From contig DASYRG010000015.1 in the NCBI GenBank assembly GCA_036004665.1, positions 1 through 64,000 of the forward strand: a stretch of 64,000 bases of DNA, given 5' to 3'. A program made the position numbers and the translations under genes. The notes under the pieces are model-generated. The model did not search any database. It saw nothing but the letters and a program-made list of their open reading frames with translations, and had not been told where the DNA came from. Position 1 is the first letter of the stretch, and each line of letters opens with the position of its first letter. This stretch comes from JACQGZ01 sp036004665. GTDB taxonomy: Bacteria > Sysuimicrobiota > Sysuimicrobiia > Sysuimicrobiales > Humicultoraceae. This document shows, one piece after another, positions 26,773 through 34,880 of this stretch.

Positions 26773-27909
26773 ATGAGCATCTTCCGCCGGCTCCGCCGGC
26801 CCCAGCCCGATCGCACGCCCCCTTCGCCCGCCCCGACGGACGGGCGCTTCTCCCGGCGTGCCTTCCTGGCCAGAAGCGCCGGCCTGGCCACGGGGGCGTC
26901 TCTGCTGCCGCTGGCCTCGGCGCTGGCGCCCGCCGCCGCCTCGACGGGTCACCGTCACGACGCGACGGCCGCCCAGGCCGCACCCGGCCAGGGACCCGTC
27001 GCCGCGCCGGGGATGACGCACGGCGGCAACCTGGCGGTGGGAGAGGTCGATACCGGGCGGATGGGGTACGACCCGACCTGGTACATCACGAATTTTGATC
27101 GCGGGCGGGCCCGGGTACGTCCGGACGGCCGTACGCTGCGAGAGTTTCAGGTGGTGGCCTTCGACAAGACGATCGAGATCGCGCCCAGGCTCTTCTTCCC
27201 CGCCTGGACCTTCAACGGCACCGTCCCCGGCCCGACCCTGCGCGCCCGCGAGGGAGATCTCGTGCGGGTCAAGTTCATCAACGTGGGCACCCACCCTCAC
27301 ACCATGCACTTCCACGGCATCCATCGCGCGGAGATGGACGGCGTGCCCGGCGTGGGCCCGGGCGAGATCGCCGTCGGGGCCAGCACCGTCTATGAGTTCG
27401 GCGCCGAGCCGTTCGGCCTCCACCTGTACCATTGCCACGCCCTGCCGTTGAAGCGGCACATTCACAAAGGACTCTATGGGGTGTTCATCATCGATCCGAA
27501 GCAGGGCCGACCGCCCGCGCGCGAGCTGGTGATGATGATGAACGCTTTCGACACCAACTTCGACGGGGAGAACGAGGTCTACGCTGTCAACACGGTCGCC
27601 TTCCACTACATGAAGCATCCGATCCGGGTGCGGCGGAAGGAACTGGTGCGCATCTATCTGGTGAACATCACCGAGTTCGACCCGGTCAACTCCCTGCATA
27701 TCCACGCCAACTTCTTCCACGTCTACCGCACCGGGACGCGGTTGCGCACCGAGGAGTTCACCGACACGATCATGCTTGCGCAGGCAGAGCGGGCCGTGCT
27801 GGAGGTCCGGTTCCCCTTCCCCGGCCGCTACATGTTTCACGCCCACGTCAGCGAGTTCACCGAGCTGGGGTGGGCGGGATTCTTCGAGGTGAGCGACGAT
27901 GGCGTCTGA
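26773..27909 (+). CDS. TAT-exported multicopper oxidase (cupredoxin-type)
   Basis: A 378-residue cupredoxin protein. A twin-arginine signal is at the N-terminus (SRRAFLARSAGLATGAS, Arg28-Arg29), giving a folded, cofactor-bearing exported enzyme. Copper ligands are visible as HTMHFHGIH, HLYHCHALPLKRHIH, HIHANFFH and MFHAHVSEFTELGWAGFF. Type 1, 2 and 3 copper sites of a small multicopper oxidase are therefore likely. It lies first in an operon with a ZIP-like transporter, overlapped by 11 bases, and a DtxR-type regulator. A role in oxidising Fe(II) or Mn(II) or in copper handling is inferred from this context. Confidence 0.85.
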   Translation: MSIFRRLRRPQPDRTPPSPAPTDGRFSRRAFLARSAGLATGASLLPLASALAPAAASTGHRHDATAAQAAPGQGPVAAPGMTHGGNLAVGEVDTGRMGYDPTWYITNFDRGRARVRPDGRTLREFQVVAFDKTIEIAPRLFFPAWTFNGTVPGPTLRAREGDLVRVKFINVGTHPHTMHFHGIHRAEMDGVPGVGPGEIAVGASTVYEFGAEPFGLHLYHCHALPLKRHIHKGLYGVFIIDPKQGRPPARELVMMMNAFDTNFDGENEVYAVNTVAFHYMKHPIRVRRKELVRIYLVNITEFDPVNSLHIHANFFHVYRTGTRLRTEEFTDTIMLAQAERAVLEVRFPFPGRYMFHAHVSEFTELGWAGFFEVSDDGV

Positions 27910-29101
27910 TCGCGCCGCCGCCCGCGCGGCCCCGCCGGCGTCTGCGGGCCGAGGCCGCACCTGGGCGTACGGCCTGTTCCCGGTGCTTCTGCTGGCGGTG
28001 TTCGTCGCGCTGTTTCTCCGGTTCGGCCCCCTCGGCGTCTTCCGGGCGGCGTTTCCGCCGGTGGAGGAATTGACGATCACGCGCGCCACCCTCTCACCGG
28101 GGATGATCGAGCTGGCCGTCACCAACGGCGGCCCTTCCCCGGTGACTGTGGCGCAGGTCCTGGTCGACGAAGCCTACTGGGACTTTCAAATCCGTCCCGA
28201 CCGCACCATCCCGCGGTTGGGGCGGGCGACGATCGCGATTCCCTATCCCTGGGTGGAGGGCGAGACCCACGAGATCGTCGTCCTTTCGGAGAACGGCATC
28301 GCTTTCACGCACACCGTCGCGGTGGCCACGGAGAGCCCTCGGCCGGACCGCCAATCCCTGCTCACCTTCACCCTGCTGGGCGTCTACGTCGGGGTGGTCC
28401 CCGTCTTCCTGGGCATGCTCTGGTTCCCGTTCCTCCGCCGCATCGGCCGGCGCTGGCTGAACTTCTTCCTCAGCCTTACCGCCGGGCTCCTCGTCTTCTT
28501 GGGCATCGACGCGATTGCCGAAGCGCTGGAGAACGCGCACAGCGTCCCGGGCGCGTTTCAGGGGATCGGGCTGGTCGGCGTGGGGGCGCTCGTCAGCATT
28601 CTGGTGCTGATCGCGGTCGGGCGCGTGGCGCGCCGCGGCGGGGCGGCCTCCCCGCTGGTCGTCGCCTACCTGATCGCGGTGGGGATCGGGCTGCACAACC
28701 TGGGGGAGGGATTGGCGATCGGCGCCGCCTACTCGTTGGGGCAGATCGCCCTCGGCACGTTCCTGGTCCTCGGGTTCATGCTCCACAACACGACGGAGGG
28801 GCTGGGGATCGTCGCCCCCATTGCCCGTCAGGGCGCCTCGCTGGGGCAGCTGTCCGTGCTCGGACTGATCGCGGGCGCGCCGACCATCCCCGGGGCGTGG
28901 TTGGGCGGGTTCACCGTGTCCCCGGTGGCGGCCACCCTCTTCCTCGCGGTCGGCGCGGGCGCGATCTTCCAGGTCGTCTACGAGATCTTGAAGTTGATGG
29001 TGGCGGAGGCGGGTCAGGAGGTGGCGACGCTCATCAACGTGGCGGGCTTTGCGCTAGGGCTGCTGATCATGTACGTCACCGGTATCTTCGTGGCGGTGTA
29101 G
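27899..29101 (+). CDS. ZIP family metal transporter with N-terminal extracytoplasmic domain
   Basis: A 400-residue membrane protein. A first helix (about 24-42) is followed by a ~110-residue soluble region rich in beta strands (ITRATLSPGMIELAVTNGG), then seven or so helices. Metal-site motifs HNLGEGLAIGAAY and HNTTEGLGIVAP are the ZIP helix IV/V signatures. The soluble domain resembles a cupredoxin/beta-sandwich and is not usual in small ZIP proteins. It overlaps the multicopper oxidase gene, which suggests that the oxidase and the transporter act on the same metal. The regulator follows 9 bases later. Confidence 0.85.
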   Translation: MASDRAAARAAPPASAGRGRTWAYGLFPVLLLAVFVALFLRFGPLGVFRAAFPPVEELTITRATLSPGMIELAVTNGGPSPVTVAQVLVDEAYWDFQIRPDRTIPRLGRATIAIPYPWVEGETHEIVVLSENGIAFTHTVAVATESPRPDRQSLLTFTLLGVYVGVVPVFLGMLWFPFLRRIGRRWLNFFLSLTAGLLVFLGIDAIAEALENAHSVPGAFQGIGLVGVGALVSILVLIAVGRVARRGGAASPLVVAYLIAVGIGLHNLGEGLAIGAAYSLGQIALGTFLVLGFMLHNTTEGLGIVAPIARQGASLGQLSVLGLIAGAPTIPGAWLGGFTVSPVAATLFLAVGAGAIFQVVYEILKLMVAEAGQEVATLINVAGFALGLLIMYVTGIFVAV

Positions 29102-29110
29102 CGGGCGTCC

Positions 29111-29770
29111 ATGGCCACCTTCAGCCAGGCGATTCAGGATTACCTCAAGGTCATCTACAAGATCGGCCGGCGGGGGAGAGCGGTCACCACCACCGCCCTG
29201 GCCCAGCGCATGGGCGTGTCCGCGGCGTCGGCCACCAACATGGTGAAACGGCTGACGCGCCTGGGCCTGGTGCGCCACACCCCCTACCGCGCCGCGGTGC
29301 TCACCCCGGAGGGGGAGCGGGCGGCGCTCGAGATCATCCGCCACCACCGGCTGCTGGAGCTCTTTCTCCACGAACACCTGGGGCTGGGGCTCGACCAGGT
29401 GCACGATGAGGCAGAAGAGCTCGAGCACGTCCTCTCCGAGCCGGTTGAATCGCGCATCGCTGCGATGCTGGGACACCCCACCGCCGATCCGCACGGAGAT
29501 CCGATCCCCTCGCACGGCGGCGCCGTCACGGAGATCGCGCACCCCCGCCTGGGCGATCTCGCCCCCGGAGCGGGCGGACAGGTCGTGCGCGTGAGCGACG
29601 AGAACCCGCGCCGCCTGCGCCGCCTGGCCACCCTGGGTCTGGTGCCGGGCGCGCGCGTGCGGGTGCTGCGCCGCGGCGCCGCCGGAACGCTGGCCGCAGT
29701 GGCCGGCGGACGGCCCCGCCGTGTCAGCGCCCAGCTGGCCCGGGCCGTCTTCGTGGCTCCGCGGGGCTAG
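29111..29770 (+). CDS. DtxR/MntR-type metal-dependent transcriptional regulator
   Basis: A 219-residue regulator with three recognisable parts. The winged helix is at residues 1-65 (TTALAQRMGVSAASATNMVKRL recognition region). The dimerisation/metal domain is at 70-140 (HHRLLELFLHEHLG...HDEAEELEH...ML with His/Glu/Asp ligands). A C-terminal SH3/FeoA-like domain covers about 145-215. It would repress or activate transport genes in response to Fe2+ or Mn2+. It terminates the multicopper oxidase-ZIP operon, and the palindrome at 26735-26752 is a candidate target. Confidence 0.9.
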   Translation: MATFSQAIQDYLKVIYKIGRRGRAVTTTALAQRMGVSAASATNMVKRLTRLGLVRHTPYRAAVLTPEGERAALEIIRHHRLLELFLHEHLGLGLDQVHDEAEELEHVLSEPVESRIAAMLGHPTADPHGDPIPSHGGAVTEIAHPRLGDLAPGAGGQVVRVSDENPRRLRRLATLGLVPGARVRVLRRGAAGTLAAVAGGRPRRVSAQLARAVFVAPRG

Positions 29771-29847
29771 CCGCGCGGCCAATCTGTCCCGGCGAAGGGA
29801 TTTTGGGTACAACCCAGTCAAGGCGCCGGCCGGCCGATCAGGCTGAA

Positions 29848-29877
29848 TTGACACGGCGGTCGGCCGGTGCCTATACT
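29848..29877 (+). promoter_or_regulatory. sigma70-type promoter of the prkA operon
   Basis: TTGACA (29848-29853) and TATACT (29872-29877) are separated by 18 bases. This is the best promoter match upstream of prkA and would start transcription near 29884, leaving a leader of about 210 bases. A 13-base palindrome TGGGT-ACA-ACCCA at 29804-29816, about 30 bases upstream of the -35, could be a regulator site. Confidence 0.6.
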
Positions 29878-30093
29878 CCCCGGCAAGGTTCCACTGCCGG
29901 GGAACTTCGTCGCCACCTGAGACCGTTCTTGAAGCGAAGCCGATGAGACAGGCAGCGGAATCGGACGTCACGGGACGAGGAGGACACCCGGGAAGGGCAG
30001 AGGGGCAGCCGCGCGCCCGGGAGTAAGCATCTGACGGCCCAGTCGGCACCCGGCTGGGCCGTCGCCTATTCTCGAGCCGGAGCTGAGACGACG
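29878..30093 (+). promoter_or_regulatory. long structured 5' leader of prkA
   Basis: The 323-base gap between the DtxR gene and prkA has no convincing gene. Two perfect hairpins bracket the leader. CCCCGGCA/TGCCGGGG (29878-29885 with 29895-29902, 9-base loop) sits at the expected RNA 5' end. GACGGCCCAG/CTGGGCCGTC (30033-30042 with 30054-30063, 11-base loop) lies 30 bases before the start codon. No T-run follows the second stem. AAGGTTCC and GGAACTT overlap the first hairpin and could form an alternative structure. No known riboswitch consensus was recognised. Confidence 0.4.
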
Positions 30094-31767
30094 ATGCAGA
30101 CCGCCCATCACACAGCGACGACCGTCGGACGGTACCTTGAAACCGCCGCAGGCGACCCGCGTCTGCGCCGCACCACCCACCACTACATCTCCGACATGAT
30201 CGACTACTTCGGGCCGGAGCGCGTCTTCGAGGGCGTCTACGGCATGGAGCCGCAGCTCGTCGACATCGTAGCCTACTTCAAGGCGTACTCGATGAGCATG
30301 GAGCGGCGCCTCCTCCTGCTGGTGGGGCCGCAGGGATCTGGGAAGTCGATGACCGTGGACCGGCTGAAGCGGCGCCTGGAGGAGTACTCCCGCACCGAGC
30401 CCGGACTGCTCATGGCAGTCGAAGGGTGTCCCTTCCATCAGCACCCCTTCGACCTCGTTCCCGCCGCCGACCTGGAACGCGCCGGATTCTACTGGCACGA
30501 GGAGGCAACGCCCTGCCCCATCTGCGAGCGGCTGATCGCGCGTGTGGGATGGGAGGCCGTGCCCCTGCGGCCGATCCGCATTTCCGCGCGCGACAAGGTC
30601 GGCGTGGCCAAACACACCCCCACCGACTTGCGCCGCGAAGACATCACCAACTTCGTCGGCAACATCAACTTCGCGCTCCTGCGCGAGCGCGGCTCCACCT
30701 ACGACCCGGACGCCTACGACTTCGAAGGGAAGATCATCTGGGCGAACCGCGGGATCCTGGACTGGACCGAGGTCTTCAAGTCCCGCCGCCAGCTCCTCAG
30801 CCTGCTCCTGGAGTTGATCCAATCCAAACGCGTGGACCTGGCCAATTTTCCCTCGGTGCACGTGGACGAGGTCGTCATCGGCCACAGCAATTACCCCGAG
30901 TACAACGTCTTTCTGGCCGAGGACATCATGGAGCCGCTGCGCGGGCGGATCCACAAGATCGACTTCCCCTACAACGTGGATCTCGCCGGCGAGAAGCGCA
31001 TCTACGCCACGGAGGTCGAGCGGGCCAACCGGGTGCGCAGCGAGAGCAAGCACGTGCCCGACGACGCCCTCGAGTTGGCGGCGCGCTACGCGCTGAAGAC
31101 GCGGGAGGAGAGCCAGGGCGTGCGCGGGCTGAGCCCGCGGTTCTTCGAGGATGCCTTCTCCTACGCCTACACCCTGGGGGAGCGCTGCCTCGACCTGGAG
31201 ACGGTGGCCGCGTCGATCGAGCGCACGTTTCAGCACCAGTCGATCAAGGACCTCAACCTGAAGGAGCTGCTCAAGCAGTTCGAAGAGACCAAGATCGAAT
31301 TCATCAACAGCAAGATCGACATGATCGTGGAAGACCTCATCCCCACGCACTTCTACGACTACGGGCAGAACCTCTACTTGAACTACCTGGACGCGGCGGC
31401 GCGGCGGGTCGGGGGCGAGACCCTCTCTGACTCGGAGAAGGAGCTGGTGGATGAGGTCGAGGGCATCATGGTCCAGAAGCGGCAGATCAGCCGCCAGGGC
31501 CGCGTCGCCTTCGAGAACGTGCTGTTGGAACGCCGCGACGAGCTACAGAAGATGTCCTACAAGGACAACGAGCACTTGCGGCCGGTGATCAACGAGATCG
31601 TCTTCAGCAAGATCAAGAACCTGCTGCGCCTGTACGAGAAGAGCGAGGAGTTCGACGCGCGCAGCCAGGAGCTGCTGGACGTCCTCTACCAGACCGCGAT
31701 CACCGAAGGCGGGTACTGCCCGGTCTGCGCCCGGGCGCTCTTCAAGGTCATCGGGCGGAGCTTCTGA
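30094..31767 (+). CDS. prkA: PrkA/YeaG-type serine protein kinase (AAA+ P-loop)
   Basis: A 557-residue protein of the PrkA family. The N-terminal AAA+-like domain has the P-loop GPQGSGKS at residues 78-85, and the C-terminal PrkA domain covers about 400-550. Family members in Bacillus and Escherichia are about 630-645 residues, so this one is shorter. Cysteine-containing stretches EGCPFH, PCPIC and a terminal YCPVC are noticeable. In other bacteria it acts with YeaH and SpoVR in sporulation or nitrogen/stress responses, and those two genes follow directly here. It ends one base before the next start codon region. Confidence 0.9.
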   Translation: MQTAHHTATTVGRYLETAAGDPRLRRTTHHYISDMIDYFGPERVFEGVYGMEPQLVDIVAYFKAYSMSMERRLLLLVGPQGSGKSMTVDRLKRRLEEYSRTEPGLLMAVEGCPFHQHPFDLVPAADLERAGFYWHEEATPCPICERLIARVGWEAVPLRPIRISARDKVGVAKHTPTDLRREDITNFVGNINFALLRERGSTYDPDAYDFEGKIIWANRGILDWTEVFKSRRQLLSLLLELIQSKRVDLANFPSVHVDEVVIGHSNYPEYNVFLAEDIMEPLRGRIHKIDFPYNVDLAGEKRIYATEVERANRVRSESKHVPDDALELAARYALKTREESQGVRGLSPRFFEDAFSYAYTLGERCLDLETVAASIERTFQHQSIKDLNLKELLKQFEETKIEFINSKIDMIVEDLIPTHFYDYGQNLYLNYLDAAARRVGGETLSDSEKELVDEVEGIMVQKRQISRQGRVAFENVLLERRDELQKMSYKDNEHLRPVINEIVFSKIKNLLRLYEKSEEFDARSQELLDVLYQTAITEGGYCPVCARALFKVIGRSF

Positions 31768-31768
31768 G

Positions 31769-32941
31769 GTGCCCCCGCTGCGGATTCACCGCGCCCGCAT
31801 CGCCCAGCATAAGCACGACCGGCTGCTGCGGGAGTACCTCAAGCAGAACCTCAACGAGCTAATCCAGCAGAAAGAGCTGATCATCGACGGTCGGATCAAG
31901 ACGCAGATCGCCACCCTCGACCTGCCCACCCTGCGCTACGGAGAGGAAAGCACGCTGCTGGCGCAGGGCAAGGGGACCGGCGCGGGCGATAGCGGCAAGC
32001 GTGGCGGGCGGGACGGCGCCGCGGAGGAGATGCAGGCCCTGGGCGGGCTCCTCGGCGGGGATCACCACGGCCGGGAGCTGCGCGTGGAGCTGGATTTCGA
32101 CGAGTTCGTGCGGCTGGCCCAGGAGGTGCTGCTGGAGGAGATCCACCTGCCTCCGCTCTCCGTACCGGGTGCGGCCGGCGAGATGGAGTCCGAGGACATG
32201 CCCGAGCTCGACGACCTGGACCGCATCGGGCTGCGTCCCGACCTGAACCTGGAAGAGACGATGCTCAGTTCGCTGCTGCGCAACGTGCGCGAGCGGGGCG
32301 CGCTGGATTACGACGTGGACCTGCGGCAGGACGGCTGGTACTTCATCGAGGACCCCACCACCTACCGCAACCACCGCTCCCTGGAGGTTTACGTCCTGGA
32401 CATCTCCGGCTCGATGCGCGGGGAGTACCTGGCGCTGGTGCGCAAGACCATCTTCGTCCTCTGGTACTACCTGGAGCGGCGCTACCCCACCAACCTGCGG
32501 CGCTACGTCGTCTTCCAGGACGTGGCCACCGAGAAGGTCCGCGACGACTTCTTCTGCGTGGAATCCAGCGGCGGCACGCACATCTCCACCGGGTTCGAGA
32601 AGGCGATGGCGCTGCTGGAGGGCGCCACCGAGTACGACCGCTTCCTCTTCCTCTTCACCGACGGGGAGACCAGCTCGGGCGACTTCGACCTCGCCAAGCG
32701 GCGATATGAAGAGGCGCTGCGGCGCTTCGACCTGGTCTGCTACGGGCACGTCAACCCCGGCGGGCGCGGCATCGGCGGGTTCTCGGAATACGTGCACGAG
32801 AACGTGCGCCGCTCATCCAACGGCACGTTCGCCAACCTGGTGGACGTGGAGTCGATCCGCACCGCCATGGGAGAGTTCTTGAACCTGCTCACCCGGGAGG
32901 GGAGTCGTGGAGGGGTTCGCGCGCTACGCGCCGATCATTGA
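31769..32941 (+). CDS. yeaH: YeaH/YhbH family protein (DUF444, von Willebrand A-like)
   Basis: A 390-residue protein. The C-terminal half is a von Willebrand factor A-type domain with the MIDAS motif DISGSM at 211-216. A glycine-rich linker (about 66-100) separates it from a charged N-terminal region. The start is GTG at 31769, one base after the prkA stop, so translation is coupled. The family has no known enzyme activity and always travels with PrkA and SpoVR. The 3' end overlaps spoVR by 35 bases. Confidence 0.88.
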   Translation: MPPLRIHRARIAQHKHDRLLREYLKQNLNELIQQKELIIDGRIKTQIATLDLPTLRYGEESTLLAQGKGTGAGDSGKRGGRDGAAEEMQALGGLLGGDHHGRELRVELDFDEFVRLAQEVLLEEIHLPPLSVPGAAGEMESEDMPELDDLDRIGLRPDLNLEETMLSSLLRNVRERGALDYDVDLRQDGWYFIEDPTTYRNHRSLEVYVLDISGSMRGEYLALVRKTIFVLWYYLERRYPTNLRRYVVFQDVATEKVRDDFFCVESSGGTHISTGFEKAMALLEGATEYDRFLFLFTDGETSSGDFDLAKRRYEEALRRFDLVCYGHVNPGGRGIGGFSEYVHENVRRSSNGTFANLVDVESIRTAMGEFLNLLTREGSRGGVRALRADH

Positions 32942-34067
32942 GCGGATCGAAGCGCTGGCCCGCGCGCGCGGGCTCTCCTTCGATCCCGTGTACTTCCGCC
33001 TCACCGACTCTGATGAGATCGCGGAAGTCGCCAGCATGGGCCTGCCCAACCGCTTCATCCACTGGTACTGGGGCGGCGCCTACAAGGAATTGGTGGCGCA
33101 GCAGAACAAGGACCTCTTCAGCATCCTCGAACTGGTGCTGAACACCAACCCCTCCCACGCCTTCCTGCGCGCGAACAACACCTACCTGCAGAACGTGCTG
33201 GTGATCGCGCACGTCTTCGGCCATCTCGATTTCTTCAAGAACAACCACTGGTACCGCAAGTCGAACAAGAACATGCTCAACGAGGCCGAGCTGCACGCCC
33301 GCCTGATCCGGCGCTACGAAGGCAAGCACGGGCGCGAGAAGGTGGAGTCGCTCCTCGACGCCCTCCTCACCGTGGCCACCACGGTGAACGCGTTCGAGCG
33401 CAGCGCGGAGGTGCGGCGCCGCCGGCTGATCTACTTCCTGGAGGACCGCGCGCCCCTGGAGGACTACGAGCGCCACCTGCTGCAGTCGGTGCGGGAGGAG
33501 GCGGAGTACTTCGACCTGATTCAGCGCACCCACATCATCAATGAGGGCTGGGCCACCTTCGTCGAGGCGGAGTTGCTGCGCGAGATCCTGGACCCGCAGG
33601 AATGGGTGAGCATCTCGGTGCAGTTGTCCAGCCGCCCGGCGCCCTACACCATCGGCTACAGCCTCTTCAAGGCGATTCGGGACGGGCGGGGGTTTGACGC
33701 GGCGCTCGACGCGCGCACCTACTACGAGGACGTGATGCTGATCCAGGACGCCCTAACCGAGGACCTGATCCGGCGTCTCGACATCTTCGTCTACGACCCC
33801 AAGGAGAAGCAGAAGTCCTACGACATCCAGCGCGTCCGCGACATGCTGATCGACCAGAAGGAGCACAAGGGGCAGCCCCACGTCGAGGTGGAGGTGGGGC
33901 ACCACCGCGACCTCACCCTGGTCCACCGGGAGGAGGAGCGCAAGCTGGAGGCCAAGCGCATCGCCCTCTTCCTGCGCGCCGTGCACTCCCTCTGGCGCAA
34001 CCCCGTGCGGCTGCGCGCCAACGGCAAAGTGTTCAGTTATGATCGCCGCGGCTTTTCGTCCACATAA
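32907..34067 (+). CDS. spoVR: SpoVR family protein
   Basis: A 386-residue protein with strong SpoVR motifs: MGLPNRFIHWYWGGAYK, FGHLDFFKNN and HIINEGWATFVE. Bacillus and Escherichia members are about 470-510 residues, so this copy is shorter. The start is GTG at 32907 preceded by GGGAGGGGAG and overlaps the yeaH end. The function is unresolved in the family (spore cortex phenotype in Bacillus, stress-related in Enterobacteria). As no other sporulation gene is in view, a stress role is more likely here. Confidence 0.9.
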   Translation: MEGFARYAPIIERIEALARARGLSFDPVYFRLTDSDEIAEVASMGLPNRFIHWYWGGAYKELVAQQNKDLFSILELVLNTNPSHAFLRANNTYLQNVLVIAHVFGHLDFFKNNHWYRKSNKNMLNEAELHARLIRRYEGKHGREKVESLLDALLTVATTVNAFERSAEVRRRRLIYFLEDRAPLEDYERHLLQSVREEAEYFDLIQRTHIINEGWATFVEAELLREILDPQEWVSISVQLSSRPAPYTIGYSLFKAIRDGRGFDAALDARTYYEDVMLIQDALTEDLIRRLDIFVYDPKEKQKSYDIQRVRDMLIDQKEHKGQPHVEVEVGHHRDLTLVHREEERKLEAKRIALFLRAVHSLWRNPVRLRANGKVFSYDRRGFSST

Positions 34068-34071
34068 CTCA

Positions 34072-34146
34072 AGAGGCCAAGAGCGGCACCCTCCGAAAAC
34101 CGACAGATAGGATCACGGTTTTCATCGGGTGCCGCTCTTAGCCTCT
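34072..34146 (+). terminator. long two-tier hairpin after spoVR (element A)
   Basis: Starting 4 bases after the spoVR stop: AGAGGC/GCCTCT (34072-34077 with 34141-34146), then a C/A mismatch. Next comes a perfect 13-bp stem (34079-34091 with 34127-34139), a 3/3 internal loop, and a perfect 8-bp stem GAAAACCG/CGGTTTTC (34095-34102 with 34116-34123). A 13-base loop ends in GGATCA. There is no downstream T-run. The placement suggests a 3'-end element or terminator. Confidence 0.6.
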
Positions 34147-34193
34147 CAGAGTCACGCCGAGTAAAGGCCACGCACGGAACTGACCTCTTGTGT

Positions 34194-34264
34194 AAGGCTG
34201 CAGAGCACGTCTGAGGAAACCGTGATCCCGTAGTTCGGTTTCCGAGGATGGGCTCTGCAGCCTT
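34194..34264 (-). terminator. long two-tier hairpin after the nuclease gene (element B)
   Basis: On the minus strand, 14 bases after the bifunctional-nuclease stop, a perfect 13-bp stem (34252-34264 with 34194-34206) encloses 8/8 internal bases. Inside is a perfect 8-bp stem GGAAACCG/CGGTTTCC with a 13-base loop that, read in the sense of the gene, ends in GGATCA. Architecture and inner sequence match element A, but the outer stem is unrelated in sequence. Confidence 0.6.
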
Positions 34265-34278
34265 AGCTAAACGCTCCG

Positions 34279-34755
34279 TTAGTGGGTGGTGTGAAAGTCG
34301 GAGGGCTTGACGTCGTTGAGGAACTTCTTCCACTCTTCCATGTCGCTCTCGTCAAACGACTTCTTCAACTGAATCGCCTGCGCGGCCACCTTCTCCTCGA
34401 CGAAGATGGGGGCCTCCATGCGCAGGGCCACGGCGATGGCGTCGCTGGGACGGGAGTCAATCACCATCGCGGTGCCGTTCTGCGCCACGTGGATTTCGGC
34501 GAAGTAGGTGTTGTCCCGGACATCGGTGACGACGATGCGGGAGATGCTCGCCTTCAGTTCGCTGAGGAGGGTGCGCACCAGGTCGTGGGTCATCGGTCGG
34601 GGCGGTCGCACGCCCTGTAGTTCCATGGCGATGGCAGTGGCCTCCGCCTGTCCGATCCAGATGGGGAGGGCCATCGTCTCCGGCTGATCGACCAGAAGGA
34701 CGACGGGGTTCATCTGCTGGTCCAGCGCCACGCCTCGTACCTTCATCTGCAGCAC
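34279..34755 (-). CDS. bifunctional nuclease family protein (DUF151)
   Basis: A 158-residue protein of the BFN/DUF151 family. Conserved stretches are PVVLLVDQPETMALPIWIG, RPMTHDLV and SRPSDAIAVALRMEAPIFV. Bacterial members appear as single-domain proteins of unclear function; a plant homologue has nuclease activity. An acidic C-terminal tail (SFDESDMEEWKKFLND) is typical. ATG at 34755 or 34746 could be the start. The gene is convergent with spoVR and divergent from lemA. Confidence 0.88.
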   Translation of the reverse strand: MLQMKVRGVALDQQMNPVVLLVDQPETMALPIWIGQAEATAIAMELQGVRPPRPMTHDLVRTLLSELKASISRIVVTDVRDNTYFAEIHVAQNGTAMVIDSRPSDAIAVALRMEAPIFVEEKVAAQAIQLKKSFDESDMEEWKKFLNDVKPSDFHTTH

Positions 34756-34815
34756 GAGCGTCTCCCCCTCCCAGATGTTTCCTTCGCCGGCGGAGCGTCC
34801 GCGGGTATCGCGCGT

Positions 34816-34821
34816 ATTATA
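34816..34821 (-). promoter_or_regulatory. -10 element upstream of the nuclease gene
   Basis: TATAAT on the minus strand lies about 60 bases upstream of the nuclease start. A TGGACA-like -35 about 20 bases further upstream gives a longer than usual spacer. The AT-rich stretch is the only one in the divergent lemA/nuclease gap and might also serve lemA on the plus strand. Confidence 0.35.
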
Positions 34822-34880
34822 TCATTACCCCGTGACGGGGCTGTCCAGGCCCGCGCGCCAGTGGAGAGAGGAGCGGTGGG

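Noticed and set aside
29943..30026. 27-codon open frame in the prkA leader as a gene
   Set aside because: It has a weak ribosome binding site and low-complexity Gly/Arg composition. It is mentioned only as part of the leader finding.
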